NCBI GenBank assembly: GCA_001599595.1
Contig: BCHH01000015.1
Span: forward strand, 711,431-775,430
Origin: Beverwykella pulmonaria
Lineage: Eukaryota; Ascomycota; Dothideomycetes; Pleosporales; Melanommataceae
Direction: 5' to 3'
Length of the DNA stretch: 64,000 bases
In this document: piece after piece, positions 45,401 to 55,384 of the stretch
Layout: each line of letters opens with the position of its first letter
Numbering within the stretch: the stretch's first letter is position 1
Made by a program: the position numbers and the translations under genes
The notes under the pieces: generated by a model
What the model was told of the DNA's origin: nothing
The model's input: the letters and a program-made list of their open reading frames with translations, nothing else
The model's database searches: none

Positions 45401-47437
45401 CTAAGGATAAGACTGGACGAACGCCGCTATGGTGGGCGGCAGGGAACGGGCACGAGGCCGTAGTCAAGCTGCTGCTCGAGACGGGCAAGATCGACGTCGA
45501 CTCCACGGATAAGGACGGACTGACGCNNNNNNNNNNNNNNNNNNNNNNNNNNNNNNNNNNNNNNNNNNNNNNNNNNNNNNNNNNNNNNNNNNNNNNNNNN
45601 NNNNNNNNNNNNNNNNNNNNNNNNNNNNNNNNNNNNNNNNNNNNNNNNNNNNNNNNNNNNNNNNNNNNNNNNNNNNNNNNNNNNNNNNNNNNNNNNNNNN
45701 NNNNNNNNNNNNNNNNNNNNNNNNNNNNNNNNNNNNNNNNNNNNNNNNNNNNNNNNNNNNNNNNNNNNNNNNNNNNNNNNNNNNNNNNNNNNNNNNNNNN
45801 NNNNNNNNNNNNNNNNNNNNNNNNNNNNNNNNNNNNNNNNNNNNNNNNNNNNNNNNNNNNNNNNNNNNNNNNNNNNNNNNNNNNNNNNNNNNNNNNNNNN
45901 NNNNNNNNNNNNNNNNNNNNNNNNNNNNNNNNNNNNNNNNNNNNNNNNNNNNNNNNNNNNNNNNNNNNCTATAATCAAGCTGCTGCTCGAGACGGGCAAG
46001 GTTGAGGTCAACTCCAAGGATGAAGATGGACGGACGCCGCTATGTTGTGCGGTAATGAGGGGGCACGAGACTATAATCAAGCTGCTGCTCGAGACGGGTA
46101 AGGTTGATATTGACTTTAAGGATAAGACTGGACGAACGCCGCTATGGTGGGCGGCAATGAAGGGGCACGAGGCTATAGTCAAGCTGCTGCTCGAGACGGG
46201 CAAGGCTGACGTTAACTCCAGGGATGATTACGGACAGACGTTGCTATTGTGGGCAGCAGATAGGGGGCACGAGGTAGTGGTTAAGTTGCTGCTTGAGACG
46301 GGCAAGGCCGATGCCGACTTCAAGGATAAGGACGGACTGACGCCGCTATGGTGGGCAGCAGAGAGGGGGCACGAGGCAGTGGTCAAGCTGCTGCTCGAGA
46401 CGGGCAAGGTTGACGCCGACTCCAAGGATAATAACGGACTGACGCCACTATGGTGGGCGGCAATGAAGGGGAACGAGGCTATAGTCAAGCTGCTGCTCGA
46501 GACGGGTAAGGTTGACATTGACTTTAAGGATAAGACTGGACGAACGCCGCTATGGTGGGCGGCAATGAAGGGGCACGAGGCTATAGTCAAGCTGCTGCTC
46601 GAGACAGGCAAGGTTGACGTTGACCCCAGGGATGATTATGGACAGACGTTGCTATCGGGGGCAGCAGAGAAGGGGCACGAGGCAGTGGTTAAGCTGCTGC
46701 TCGAGACGGGCAAGGTTGAGGTCGACTCTAAGGATAAGGACGGACAGACGCCGCTATGGTGGGCGGCAATGAAGGGGCGCGAGGCTATAGTCAGGTTGCT
46801 GCTCGAGACGGGCAAAGTTGACGTTGAATTTAGGAATAAGAATGGATGGACGCCACTGTGGTGCGCTGTAGAGAACGGCTGTGCTGCAGTGGTCAAGCTG
46901 CTGCTCGAGATGGGCAAGATTGACGTTGAAGTTGTAGATAAGAATGGACGGACGCCGCTATGGTGGGCGTCAATGAAGGGGAACGAGGCTATAGTCAAGC
47001 TGCTGCTCGAGACGGGTAAGGTTGATATTGACTTTAAGGATAAGACTGGACGAACGCCGCTACGGTGGGCGGCAGTGAAGGGGCACGAGGCTATAGTCAA
47101 GCTGCTGCTCGAGACGGGCAAGGTTGACGTTAACTCCAGGGATGATTACGGACAGACGCCGCTATCGGGGGCAGCAGAGAAGGGGCACGAGGCAGTGGTC
47201 AAGTTGCTGCTTGAGACGGGCAAGGTTGAGGTCAACTCTAAGGATGAAGATGGGCAGACGCCGCTATCGTGGGCGGCAATGAAGGGGCACGAGGTTATAG
47301 TCAAGCTATTGCTCGAGACAGGCAATGCTGAGGTCGACTCAAAGGATGAGAATGGATGGACGTCGCTATGGTGGGCGGCAGGGAACGGGCACGAGGCCAT
47401 AGCCAGCCTGTTACAGTTATACTCGAATCTTTCTTAG
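42455..47437 (+). CDS. PNP/UDP-phosphorylase-like-NACHT-ankyrin NLR-type protein (broken by an assembly gap)
   Basis: Exons are 42455-43445, 43505-44330 and 44382-47437, the last containing 442 N. The ATG at 42455 ([19 protein letters not shown]) is the usual start of this class. Exon 1 is a nucleoside phosphorylase-like domain ([20 protein letters not shown], then [20 protein letters not shown], then [17 protein letters not shown]). Exon 2 is a NACHT domain (Walker A GIPGAGKT near 408, Walker [13 protein letters not shown] near 505). Exon 3 starts with a winged-helix-like region ([20 protein letters not shown]) and then ankyrin units of 34 aa: three complete before the gap, fourteen after it, ending LLQLYSNLS. 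The frame after the gap is off by one base, because 442 is not the in-frame length. PNP domains in fungal NLRs are presumed effectors, and some related domains cleave nucleotides. That activity is inference here. Confidence 0.9.
45184..47434 (+). repeat. Ankyrin-coding 102-nt repeat array of the PNP-NACHT gene, with higher-order duplication
   Basis: Units of 102 nt related at DNA level to the array at 40105-41099. Before the gap they are of the ENGHEAVVK kind. After it two kinds mix, MKGHEAIVK and EKGHEAVVK. The pair [11 protein letters not shown] unit plus RDDYGQ unit occurs three times, with copies starting near 46107, 46515 and 47025, four and five units apart. [10 protein letters not shown] occurs both just after the gap and in the next-to-last unit. 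Confidence 0.92.
45527..45968. other. Assembly gap (442 N)
   Basis: A run of N inside the ankyrin array. From the partial units on either side, an in-frame bridge must be 33 + 102n nt. For n = 4 this is 441, one less than the N count. The gap therefore probably hides the rest of one unit plus four whole units. Confidence 0.95.
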
Positions 47438-47835
47438 CAAAATACGTCTTGACTTAGCTTCCTCCCCGCCTACTTCCTGTTACAACCCTCTCCTTATATA
47501 CTTCTAAGATTGCAAGCTATAAACACAAATTGGTGATAGAGGCAAGTGGTGTTGAAGGCGGATAAGCTAGTAGGAAGGGCGGCCAACCCGTTCCGACCAC
47601 TCCTTTGTGAATGGGTATCCATAGTCCCCATCAAGGTGTGCTAGCCTTTGGTTGGCTTAGCAACTCCTGTTTCCACCTATAGTAGAGCATTTTCTGTACG
47701 TTCTCCTTGGTGAGACGGTAATAGTGAATCCCTGCATAAATTATTGCTGGGGGTCAATGCCCCAGTGCGACAGCCAGTCGAGTTTCTCCGGAACAACAAC
47801 CTCAGAACCGACATTCTCCAATTGCGTACAACATA
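47438..47835. other. 3' flank of the PNP-NLR and promoter of ERG26
   Basis: The stretch to about 47700 resembles 41103-41300 behind the first NLR, with extra sequence inserted around 47475-47545. The right end is the short upstream region of ERG26. Confidence 0.7.
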
Positions 47836-49012
47836 ATGTCTTCAACAACAGACTCAGCCCCATCGCTGGGTAAAGTCCTCGTCGTCGGCGGCTGTGGCTT
47901 CCTCGGCGGGCACATCGTAAACCTCATTGCGCGCCTCCATCCCAAAACCCAGATCTCCGTCGTCGACCTCCGCACAAGTCTAAATCGCAGCTCTCACCCC
48001 AACATCTCGTACCACGACGGCGACATCACTAACTTCTCAACCGTGAAATCGCTGTTCGAGAAAATCAGGCCAGATGCTGTCATCCACACGGCGTCCCCGC
48101 ACTTCAATGCAAAGAATGAGATGCACGACAAGGTCAATGTTGATGGCACAAAGAATCTGCTTAAGGCGGCGCAGCAAACGGGCGTCAAGGCATTCGTGTA
48201 TACTTCCTCCGCAGGCGTGATCCTGGGGACTGAGACGCAGATCGTTAATGCGGATGAGACGTGGCCGTTGGTGACGGGCGCGGCGCAACCAGAGTACTAC
48301 ACCACAACCAAGGTCGGTCGCGCGTAATTCAATCCATTCAGTCGGAACTCTAGACTAACAGGCATTGCAGGCGTACGCAGAGACCGCCGTGCTCGAGGCC
48401 AACCGCACGCCCTCCAACTTCCTCACCTGCGCCATCCGACCCGCGGGCATCTTCGGCGAAGGCGACGTCCAGCTCCTCCCCAAGATGGTCGGGGCGTTAC
48501 GCAAAGGCCAGAATAAATTCCAGGTTGGCGCCAACGACAACCTCTTCGACTTCACGTACGTGGAGAACGTGGCGTACGGGCACATCCTCGCCGTGCAAGC
48601 GCTCCTGCACTCGCACGCGCTGCTCCCGACCATCCCTCTCGACACGGAAAAAGTCGACGGCGAGGCCTTCTTCATTACAAACGGGCAGCCGGTGTACTTC
48701 TGGGATTTTGCGCGCGCGGTGTGGCACGAGGGCGGGGATACACTCCCGCTGTCCGCGGTGTGGCATTTGCAGTACGATTTTGCGTTTGCGGTGGGCGCCG
48801 CCCTGGAGTGGGTGTTTTGGGTGTTGGGTAAAACGCCCAATTTGACCAGGCAGCAGGTTAGGTATAGTACCATGCATAAGTATCATAGTATTGAGAAGGC
48901 GAAGAAGAGGTTGGGGTATGAGCCGATTGTGGATTTGGATGAGGGGGTCAGGAGGGGTGTGAGGTTCATCGTCGAACAGGAGAAGAGAGAGAGGGAGAAG
49001 AAGGGGCAGTGA
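47836..49012 (+). CDS. ERG26: Sterol-4-alpha-carboxylate 3-dehydrogenase (decarboxylating)
   Basis: An NAD(P)-dependent enzyme of ergosterol synthesis that oxidises the 3-hydroxyl and removes the C4 carboxyl during C4 demethylation at the ER. Exons are 47836-48312 and 48371-49012, giving 372 aa. The short-chain dehydrogenase (3-beta-HSD) fold shows the nucleotide motif VLVVGGCGFLGGHIV, DAVIHTASP, and the catalytic YxxxK as YYTTTK ending exactly at the intron. Next come FLTCAIRPAGIFGEGD, FDFTYVENVAYGHILAV and a C-terminal membrane-associated segment (FAFAVGAALEWVFWVLG). Close paralogues of ERG26 exist in fungi, so the symbol is likely rather than certain. Confidence 0.88.
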
Positions 49013-49352
49013 GGCGTTGAGAGATGTACAGGGCAGTAGTAGATACTGTATATATTTTGTAATAATGTGGCCTTCAAAATTATCTGAGACTCTGAGGTCT
49101 ACGAGCAGATGAAGTATATTTGAGGAACATTCTTGCCCTCTCTACTAGAATCATCCTGCTCTCTATACCCCTTTTCGTATTTTCCAGAATTGCTTAGATG
49201 AAAGTCCTCCCATGTTCACTCTGAGAACTACAACAGTTTGTATAGCCTAGGCTGTTTTTGCACCCAGTTGTTATGAATTATAGTATTCCCCAATTAACAC
49301 TACCGACGCACCTTGTACTTTGAGTCCCTTCCCAACACAAGGACACGGAATA
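49013..49352. other. Convergent intergenic region
   Basis: The 3' ends of ERG26 (plus) and of the UBE3D-like gene (minus) face each other. A/T-rich, no gene seen. Confidence 0.6.
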
Positions 49353-51118
49353 TTATACCTGATCATGTATCTTTGTCTCCGTCTCACCGACGTCAAATCT
49401 TTCTAACAACCCAACATCCCACCCCTTCCACGTCCTCGCACTACCCGGCAACACCTTCCTACTCTCCCCCAACGCCCCCTCCAACGCCTCATACAATCCC
49501 ATTGGAAACTCGACGTCCTCCACGCCCACCTTCTCCTCTTCCCCGGGCTTCAACGGCGCCCACGTCTTCCTTTCGTAGAAGATTTTCATTGCGCGCGTGG
49601 GGTCTTGTCTCCTCGGTTCTTTTGGCTGGGTGGAGGACGAGAAGAGGAGGTCGGGCGTGAAGACCCATAGCAATAGCCCAGAAACAGTGGTGGAAGGGGA
49701 GGGGAGGAGTGGGTGGACGTTGAATTTCCGCACGCCCGTATTCTCGATGAGGGAGAGGAGGCGGGCTGAGATCCATTTTTGGGGAGAGTAGGTTGTGAAA
49801 GGGGAGGAGGCGGACAAGAGACCGATGCTCCATTTGTAGATACGCCAACCAGAAGCGCTGTGGTCTGGGGTGCCCAGGTCGTAGGCGCAGGTTTTGCAGA
49901 CGAGGGATGTATTTTGTTCTTCTGGATTCTTCTTGGAAAGCTAGATCTAGTCAGCCCTGTTCACATAGACGGCCATAAATGCAGACGCCAAAAAAAGTAG
50001 GTCGTGGTACGTATGAGAAGAATGCATGCATTGCTATGTAACCCAATTTTATCCTGCCAGTCCCAATGACCTCTGGGTGTATAAAGGCAGTGAAACAACC
50101 GGGCCGCTCTGCTCGGCAACCAGGCGTACCCGTCGACCGAAAGGAAGAGGATTCGCGCACATGCTGCGAGCTCGTGTACGGAGTTTGTTTTCTTTTGGGG
50201 GGCTTGTATCGACGATGCTGCCATGGGGAGGGCTGAGATCGCCTTCTTTGCGCCCGGGGACGCTTTGCGAATAAATCGAAGATATAAAGAGCAAGAATGA
50301 ACAAAAGTGGAGACGTGACCTACCTGAACGCCCTCGCAGTCCTGCTCCTTCAGCAGCAAACTTGATAGATCTACAAACCCAACGCCGGCAAGAGCCTGCA
50401 GTCGATTACCAGCCGCATAACCCTTCTTCCCTGCTGCCGCCTCGTGCGTGTGGTCGTGCAAATGGTGCTCGTCGGGCTTATGGCAGTGCCAAAAGTCCAT
50501 CATCTCCGCCCAATTCTCGTTTGGCAGGTCTCTCCACTCGCTCATCTTGCCCCTCCTTACCAGAACTCCACGACACGCCTTGCAGACAAGCTCTACATCC
50601 TCCATCGCGTTCAACGAGGCGCCGTCCCAAGGGACAAGATTCGCTTTCCGCTCCTCGGCCCGCATCCCACCTAGGAAATCAGTACCTTCTTTTTCCTCCA
50701 TCTGCAACCGCAGGGTAAGTTCTTTGCTCGGCGGAGAAGCAGGGAGCGAGAGTGCGGCATCACCTCTACCTTGTACTTTTATAGGAAGCCGAATCGTGGC
50801 CGACTCGCCCTCATGCGAAACCGTAATCGAGAAGCCATCAGCGGAGAGTTGAGCCTTCGTCTCGCGTGTGTGGAAGGTGCGGAGAGACGCGAAGAGCGTG
50901 ACGGTGCGGATGTGAAGTAGTAGCTCGGCGTATAGGGTGATGCTAGACTCGTTCATTGCAAGCGGATGGGTTTGTGTGGGCTCATTTTGGAGCAGATTCG
51001 GGGATGCGGCGGAGGCTGGTGCGGGATCGGTGGGCTTGGGGTTAGTTAGAATCTTCACCGTGGAGGTCGGAAGCTCGAGTGCTTCGTAGGCGGACGCGGG
51101 AAGCGTCGAGGGCGGCAT
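49353..51118 (-). CDS. UBE3D-like E2-binding ubiquitin ligase (HECT-like E2-binding family)
   Basis: Members of this family bind E2 enzymes (UBE2C in animals) and act as HECT-like E3s. Exons are taken as 50324-51118 and 49353-49940, giving 460 aa, with the start MPPSTLPASAYEALELPTST at 51118. Conserved blocks are a zinc-type pair (VELVCKACRGVLVRRGKMSE), WRDLPNENWAEMMDFWHCHK, KKGYAAGNRLQALAGVGFVD, SSLLLKEQDCEG, then after the intron SLVCKTCAYDLG and GWRIYKWSIGLLSA. The C-terminus is AMKIFYERKTWAPL and a short acidic end. The intron (GTAGGT...GATCTAG, 383 nt) is far longer than others here. An unseen small exon inside it is possible, and reading through it would give an alternative end at 49961. 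Confidence 0.82.
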
Positions 51119-51566
51119 GGTTGGGTGGTGCAAGCCATGCCTGCAACGCCGAAGTGCGCGGTTGAGGAAAAGTCGAGGTCTTGACAGTGGAGGAGCTGTA
51201 GCACCGAAGTCATGCCGGATCGGCGACTAGCCTGTTATGGACCTGAGCGACTATTTTCAATGCGCAAACTCGCGAGCAAGGTTAGAGAGGTGATAAATTC
51301 ACTATTTCAAAGACTACCTCCACTAAACTTGACCCCGGTGAGAGGAGATTGAAGTCTACCCTAGTCGAAGACTTGACTGCATATACCCAACTACCACCTA
51401 AATCCATGAACACCTGATCGCAGAACTTGATCGTGTAGATTGATTATGAGGTCTGCGATGCGTGTCGTTCGTTCGTTGACCCTTGTTGGGAGATTTTCGT
51501 TGCGTGTTCTTCGTTGGTGACCTTTTTCTGCATAGCATCATCGCACGATAGCGCCGCAGACCCACA
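51119..51566. other. Intergenic region
   Basis: 448 bp between the start of the UBE3D-like gene and the stop of the GT34 gene (both minus). No gene was recognised. Confidence 0.6.
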
Positions 51567-52536
51567 TCACTCGTAGAACTCCTTCCAATCCCCCCAAATG
51601 ATTTGGCTCTTGTACTTGGTCATAAGCTGGCCAGTCGGATCGTCGCCCTTGACATGTGCCCATGCGCCGGCGAAGTGAATCACGAACATGCCCGGCTGCC
51701 AGACTCGCTCCGACTGGTCGAAACAGGCAATCTCCTGCGGGAATGCGTTGAGCTTCCACTGAGGGACCTGCATCGTCCTGTCGCCGGACTTCTTGTCGGA
51801 GGCGATGAGCTTCGCCATGGCGTCTTGCTCGCTGAGGCCATGGTCGGAGGTCTTCTTGGCTTCGTCTGCGATGGCAAAGGTGTCGTGCAGGAACTTGATG
51901 GAGCGCTCGTGGCTGCGAAAAATGAAGGAGCCGGTGTTGAGGCCGTTGCTGCCATGCTTGTGTCAGTATGGTTGGGCTTGTATGTTCACGCCTTGCTGCT
52001 TACCAGTCGTGGGTGGTCAGGACGTCGATGTTGTCAGGGTTGGTGGCATTGTGCAAGGTTTCCTGGATGATATCTGCGACTTTGATATCCGTATTCGTGA
52101 TCAGGGTGTCGAAATCCACCCACCATACCCAGTCCCACTTCTTGGTCTTGATCAACCGCTCCATCATGTTGAACTTCCAGTAGGTGGTGCCTCGCTGGGT
52201 GTGGGCTTCGAAGTCGACAACAAAGTCGTAGCCATGCCGGCGCGCGTAGTCTGTTGCGGTTACGTTAGGATTACCTGAGATGGGGTAGTGGCTCTGGCAG
52301 CACTTACGGTCCTTGTTCTTGAGCGAGAGATGGGCGTATGACTTCTCATCGGTAACGAAGGTGACGACAGCGATGCGAGGGGGCTTTGGCGGCTTGGTCG
52401 ATGGAACTGGGTCGACTTTCGAAGGGGCAGGCGAAGAAGGATGGGCAGGACCTTGGCTGAAGATCCAGACCAGGAATGCGCAGACGATGAAAAAAAAGAG
52501 CAAGACGGGAGACCCCCGCAGCGAGCGCACAAGCAT
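51567..52536 (-). CDS. GT34 family Golgi glycosyltransferase (Gma12/Mnn10-like)
   Basis: A type II Golgi membrane protein that transfers galactose or mannose in alpha linkage onto cell-wall or protein glycans. Exons are 52308-52536, 52004-52250 and 51567-51948, giving 285 aa. The N-terminal anchor is GSPVLLFFFIVCAFLVWIF, followed by a Pro/Ser stem. Catalytic-domain marks are HYARRHGYDFVVDFEAH, YWKFNMMERLIKTKKWDWVW with the metal-binding DxD in WVDFDT, DCNGLNTGSFIFRSH across the second intron, and FVIHFAGAWAH near the end. Introns are 57 and 55 nt. The ATG at 52536 is the first in frame. Whether it is a galactosyl- or mannosyltransferase cannot be read from sequence alone. Confidence 0.9.
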
Positions 52537-53234
52537 GGCGGCGGAGGGGATGCTTCGGTTCCGACGAAGGCAGCGATGTGAGCCGGTGGCATCCAAGAAA
52601 GAGGGTCGTAAGGGATCAGAACTTCATAATGTAGACATGTTTCAGCTCCGGAAGGTTGAGCATGCGAGGGTAGGTCTGAGGAGCTGAAATTAGATATTGT
52701 CAAAGTGTGGCGTTGGCTGGCCTGCGCCATTCTAGACCTTTCCCGGCGTCGATTATTCGCTGCATTCGGACTTGGGCGTGAGCTAAAGTGAGCATCGTCG
52801 TATCCGGCGTATGCAGCGCGCGAGGTACAAGGAAGAGGTGAGGTGCGCGACGCAAGATTTGGGGCAAGATGCTGTGGAGTCGGCAGATCCAAGCCCCGCT
52901 TTCGGGAGGAGCCGCATGAACTGTCAGTCTTACGTTGGGTGACAGTTCACATGTTTTGAGTTCGGGCAAGCTGCATAGCATCTCCTAGCAAATACATCAA
53001 AGACAGTAAAAAAAGTAAATTGGTCCCTCTGGGCTCTTGGTGGATTCAGGAGTTGCCATGATAAGCAAACAAAAGCTTGGTGATGAATTGCCTGACATGC
53101 CATATCGTGCGAGGCGGAGCTTGGGCCATCCCAGCCTTCGCAACCCAAACTCAAAAGCCGCGCACGACTCGCATCGCACTGTCAACTCACGCCCTCGCCA
53201 CATACCACCAGAACGTCCCGCGACTACCACCGCA
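52537..53234. promoter_or_regulatory. Divergent promoter region of the GT34 and GRF zinc-finger genes
   Basis: 698 bp between two start codons facing away from each other. It contains only short, unrecognised frames. The 150 bp before 53235 are C-rich on the plus strand. Confidence 0.5.
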
Positions 53235-54345
53235 ATGTCAGGCTACAGAGGAGGCCGAGGCCGTCGACCCAACTACAATGCGTCTCCGAAAGGGCTGTTT
53301 GTTAATGGCGTCTGGAACTGTGAGTGCTCTGCTGGAAACCTTATCTTTCTCATTCTTACCGAGGAACAGGCGACTGCAACCCCCCACAGCCTGCGGTGCA
53401 CTTCCAAACGAAGAAGGAGGGAGCAAACAAAGGCCGTTGGTGTAAGTTCGCACAAGTCTATGCACCTCGCGAGCGACGCTAACACTGATACCAGTCTACT
53501 CCTGCCAGAAAGCACAGAGAGACTCGACCCGCTGCAAGTTCTTCCTTTGGGATGACGATGCGAAGCCACGAGAAGAGCGCGCGCTGCTGAACAACTCCCG
53601 CGCCGAACCCAGTCATGCCAACCCGAATACACCCTCCAAGCCGCACAGCGCGCCAGAGCCCCCGCCTCCGTATACGCCCATTGCGGAACAGTCAAGAAAG
53701 CGAAATCGAACGGCTGTAGAGGAGGAGGATGAATTTGCCTTTGAGCAAGGAGAGAATGCATCGTTCGCGAACGAGTTAGATGATGCCATGGCCGCCGCTG
53801 AAACACCAAGGAAAGCTGCGAGGACCGACCCCTACACAACTCCCGCGAGACGGAGACTCCCGTGGGTCAAAGACGACAATGTACCTGCCCGTGGACTACA
53901 GACGCCTCAGACGGAACGTCGTGCGCCACCCACCGACCCGTTTCCGACAAGATTCGCCGCTCCTGGAGGGTCGCTCCTCACTCCTTCCAAGTTCAAGGAG
54001 CACGAGGACGACACGCGCCAGACGCTTACACCCGCATCGTCTCCCTTCAATACGCCCACGCCCAGCCGATTTAAAGACGTTGGGCTGAGTGCCAAGGACG
54101 ACCTGGTCCGCGATGTCTTCAGCGTTCTTCGCGAGGGAAACGTCAGTCTGAGCAGCCAGACCGAGACAGAACTCAGGAACATACTCTCGAAGCACGCCCG
54201 CAAAGCAGAAGGCTTACGGAAAGGCCAGGAGCTTGTGAGACTTTCTGTCAAGACCAAAGAAGCCAAAATAGCCGAACTGGAATACCGCATCGCTATCCAA
54301 GAAAGTGGACACGAGGCCGAGCCTGCAGAGCACTCTGATCCATGA
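53235..54345 (+). CDS. GRF-type zinc-finger protein
   Basis: Three exons: 53235-53319, 53370-53441 and 53495-54345, giving 335 aa. The N-terminus is Gly/Arg-rich (MSGYRGGRGRRPNY). Residues about 24-62 form a GRF zinc finger across both introns: GLFVNGVWNCDCNPPQ with a Cys pair, then KGRWFYSCQK and STRCKFFLWDD. This finger is known from APE2, TOP3A and NEIL3, where it binds single-stranded DNA. There is no nuclease or helicase domain here. Next comes an acidic disordered stretch and repeated TP-containing linkers (TPARRRLPW, NTPTPSRF), then a helical, probably coiled-coil C-terminus (AKDDLVRDVFSVLRE, KTKEAKIAELEYRIAI). A role in DNA or RNA transactions is inference. Confidence 0.85.
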
Positions 54346-55384
54346 ACATTCTGCCTTGGTCGAGCCATGACTTGATCAGAAGCTGTGTCCGAAGGCGGGC
54401 AGAATCGAATGTGGGTAGAATCGATTGTCTCGAGCTGCTCGTGTACCTCGCATCGTCTCTTGTTGGTCGCAGTTGGGCCTCCTTTCGTGAGTTTTCCCAA
54501 GACAGCTATCCAATACCAGCGAGATCGCAGGAGGATCAACGCAACGCTGCAAAGTCCTAGCGTAACCGCTAGGAAGACCTGAACGTTCTTGCATCATTCA
54601 TCACGGTTTCCACACGTCAGTCTCAGTTGCATTTACGAAGTAACACAAATCTCCGTCAACAACAGACACAGATTGCTCGCCCACGAGAGTTTGGACATGA
54701 GCAGGGCAATTTTTTGCACTCCAGAACCTCACGAGTTTGTGACGTGAAGTGCACGCACAAGAAATAGATAGTGTCGAGGCTGGTGATTGGCCAGCCTCCC
54801 CATGCGCTGTGGCGTTCGCAACCGAAAGCTTGTTTCCTTCCTGTATCAAGCTTCAGGCTCTACCATTCCAGAGTTCATTAATGAAGGCATCAGCAGCTCA
54901 GTTCCTCCGCGAGGCTAAACGGGTGTGACTGCCCAGCCTTCGTGCGAGAAAGGCGTATCACTTTACATGGTTTATTACTGAGTCACACACCGTCTTGGTC
55001 TTGGCGCTCGCGCTGTTTGTGCGTTCACTTGCGTGGTTTGTGCTGCTGAGTGAAATGTGCGGTCGTGGGTGTCGCCACTCCCATTTCTTTCAACGAATAT
55101 AGTCCGCTTAGAATCCACCCTTCCTTTTCACCCTCTATCTCTGAACACACACTTGATTCACGCATATGCTCGGTCGTCGCTGCCCTGTTCACACCCCTTA
55201 CGCCCCGCTTGATACCTCGACTGCTTAGATTAACGGTGCCGGTCGTACCGTCGGTTTTAATCACTCGCCGTATCACCTACCCAACCACACGCATCTTCAC
55301 TCAAGACAGACACCCAGCGAATCTACTTCCATTAATTTGCACAACGCGCTAGGGACCGATCAGCACGTCTACCACAAACACAAG
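54346..55384. other. Intergenic region upstream of the copper ATPase
   Basis: About 1 kb with no supported gene. The last 300 bp before the start at 55385 are C/T-rich on the plus strand. No clear copper-factor site (such as HTHNNGCTGD) was established by eye. Confidence 0.5.

Noticed and set aside
53273..53839. 188-codon minus-strand frame over the GRF gene
   Set aside because: The plus strand has a spliced gene with a recognisable zinc finger; the minus frame has no features.
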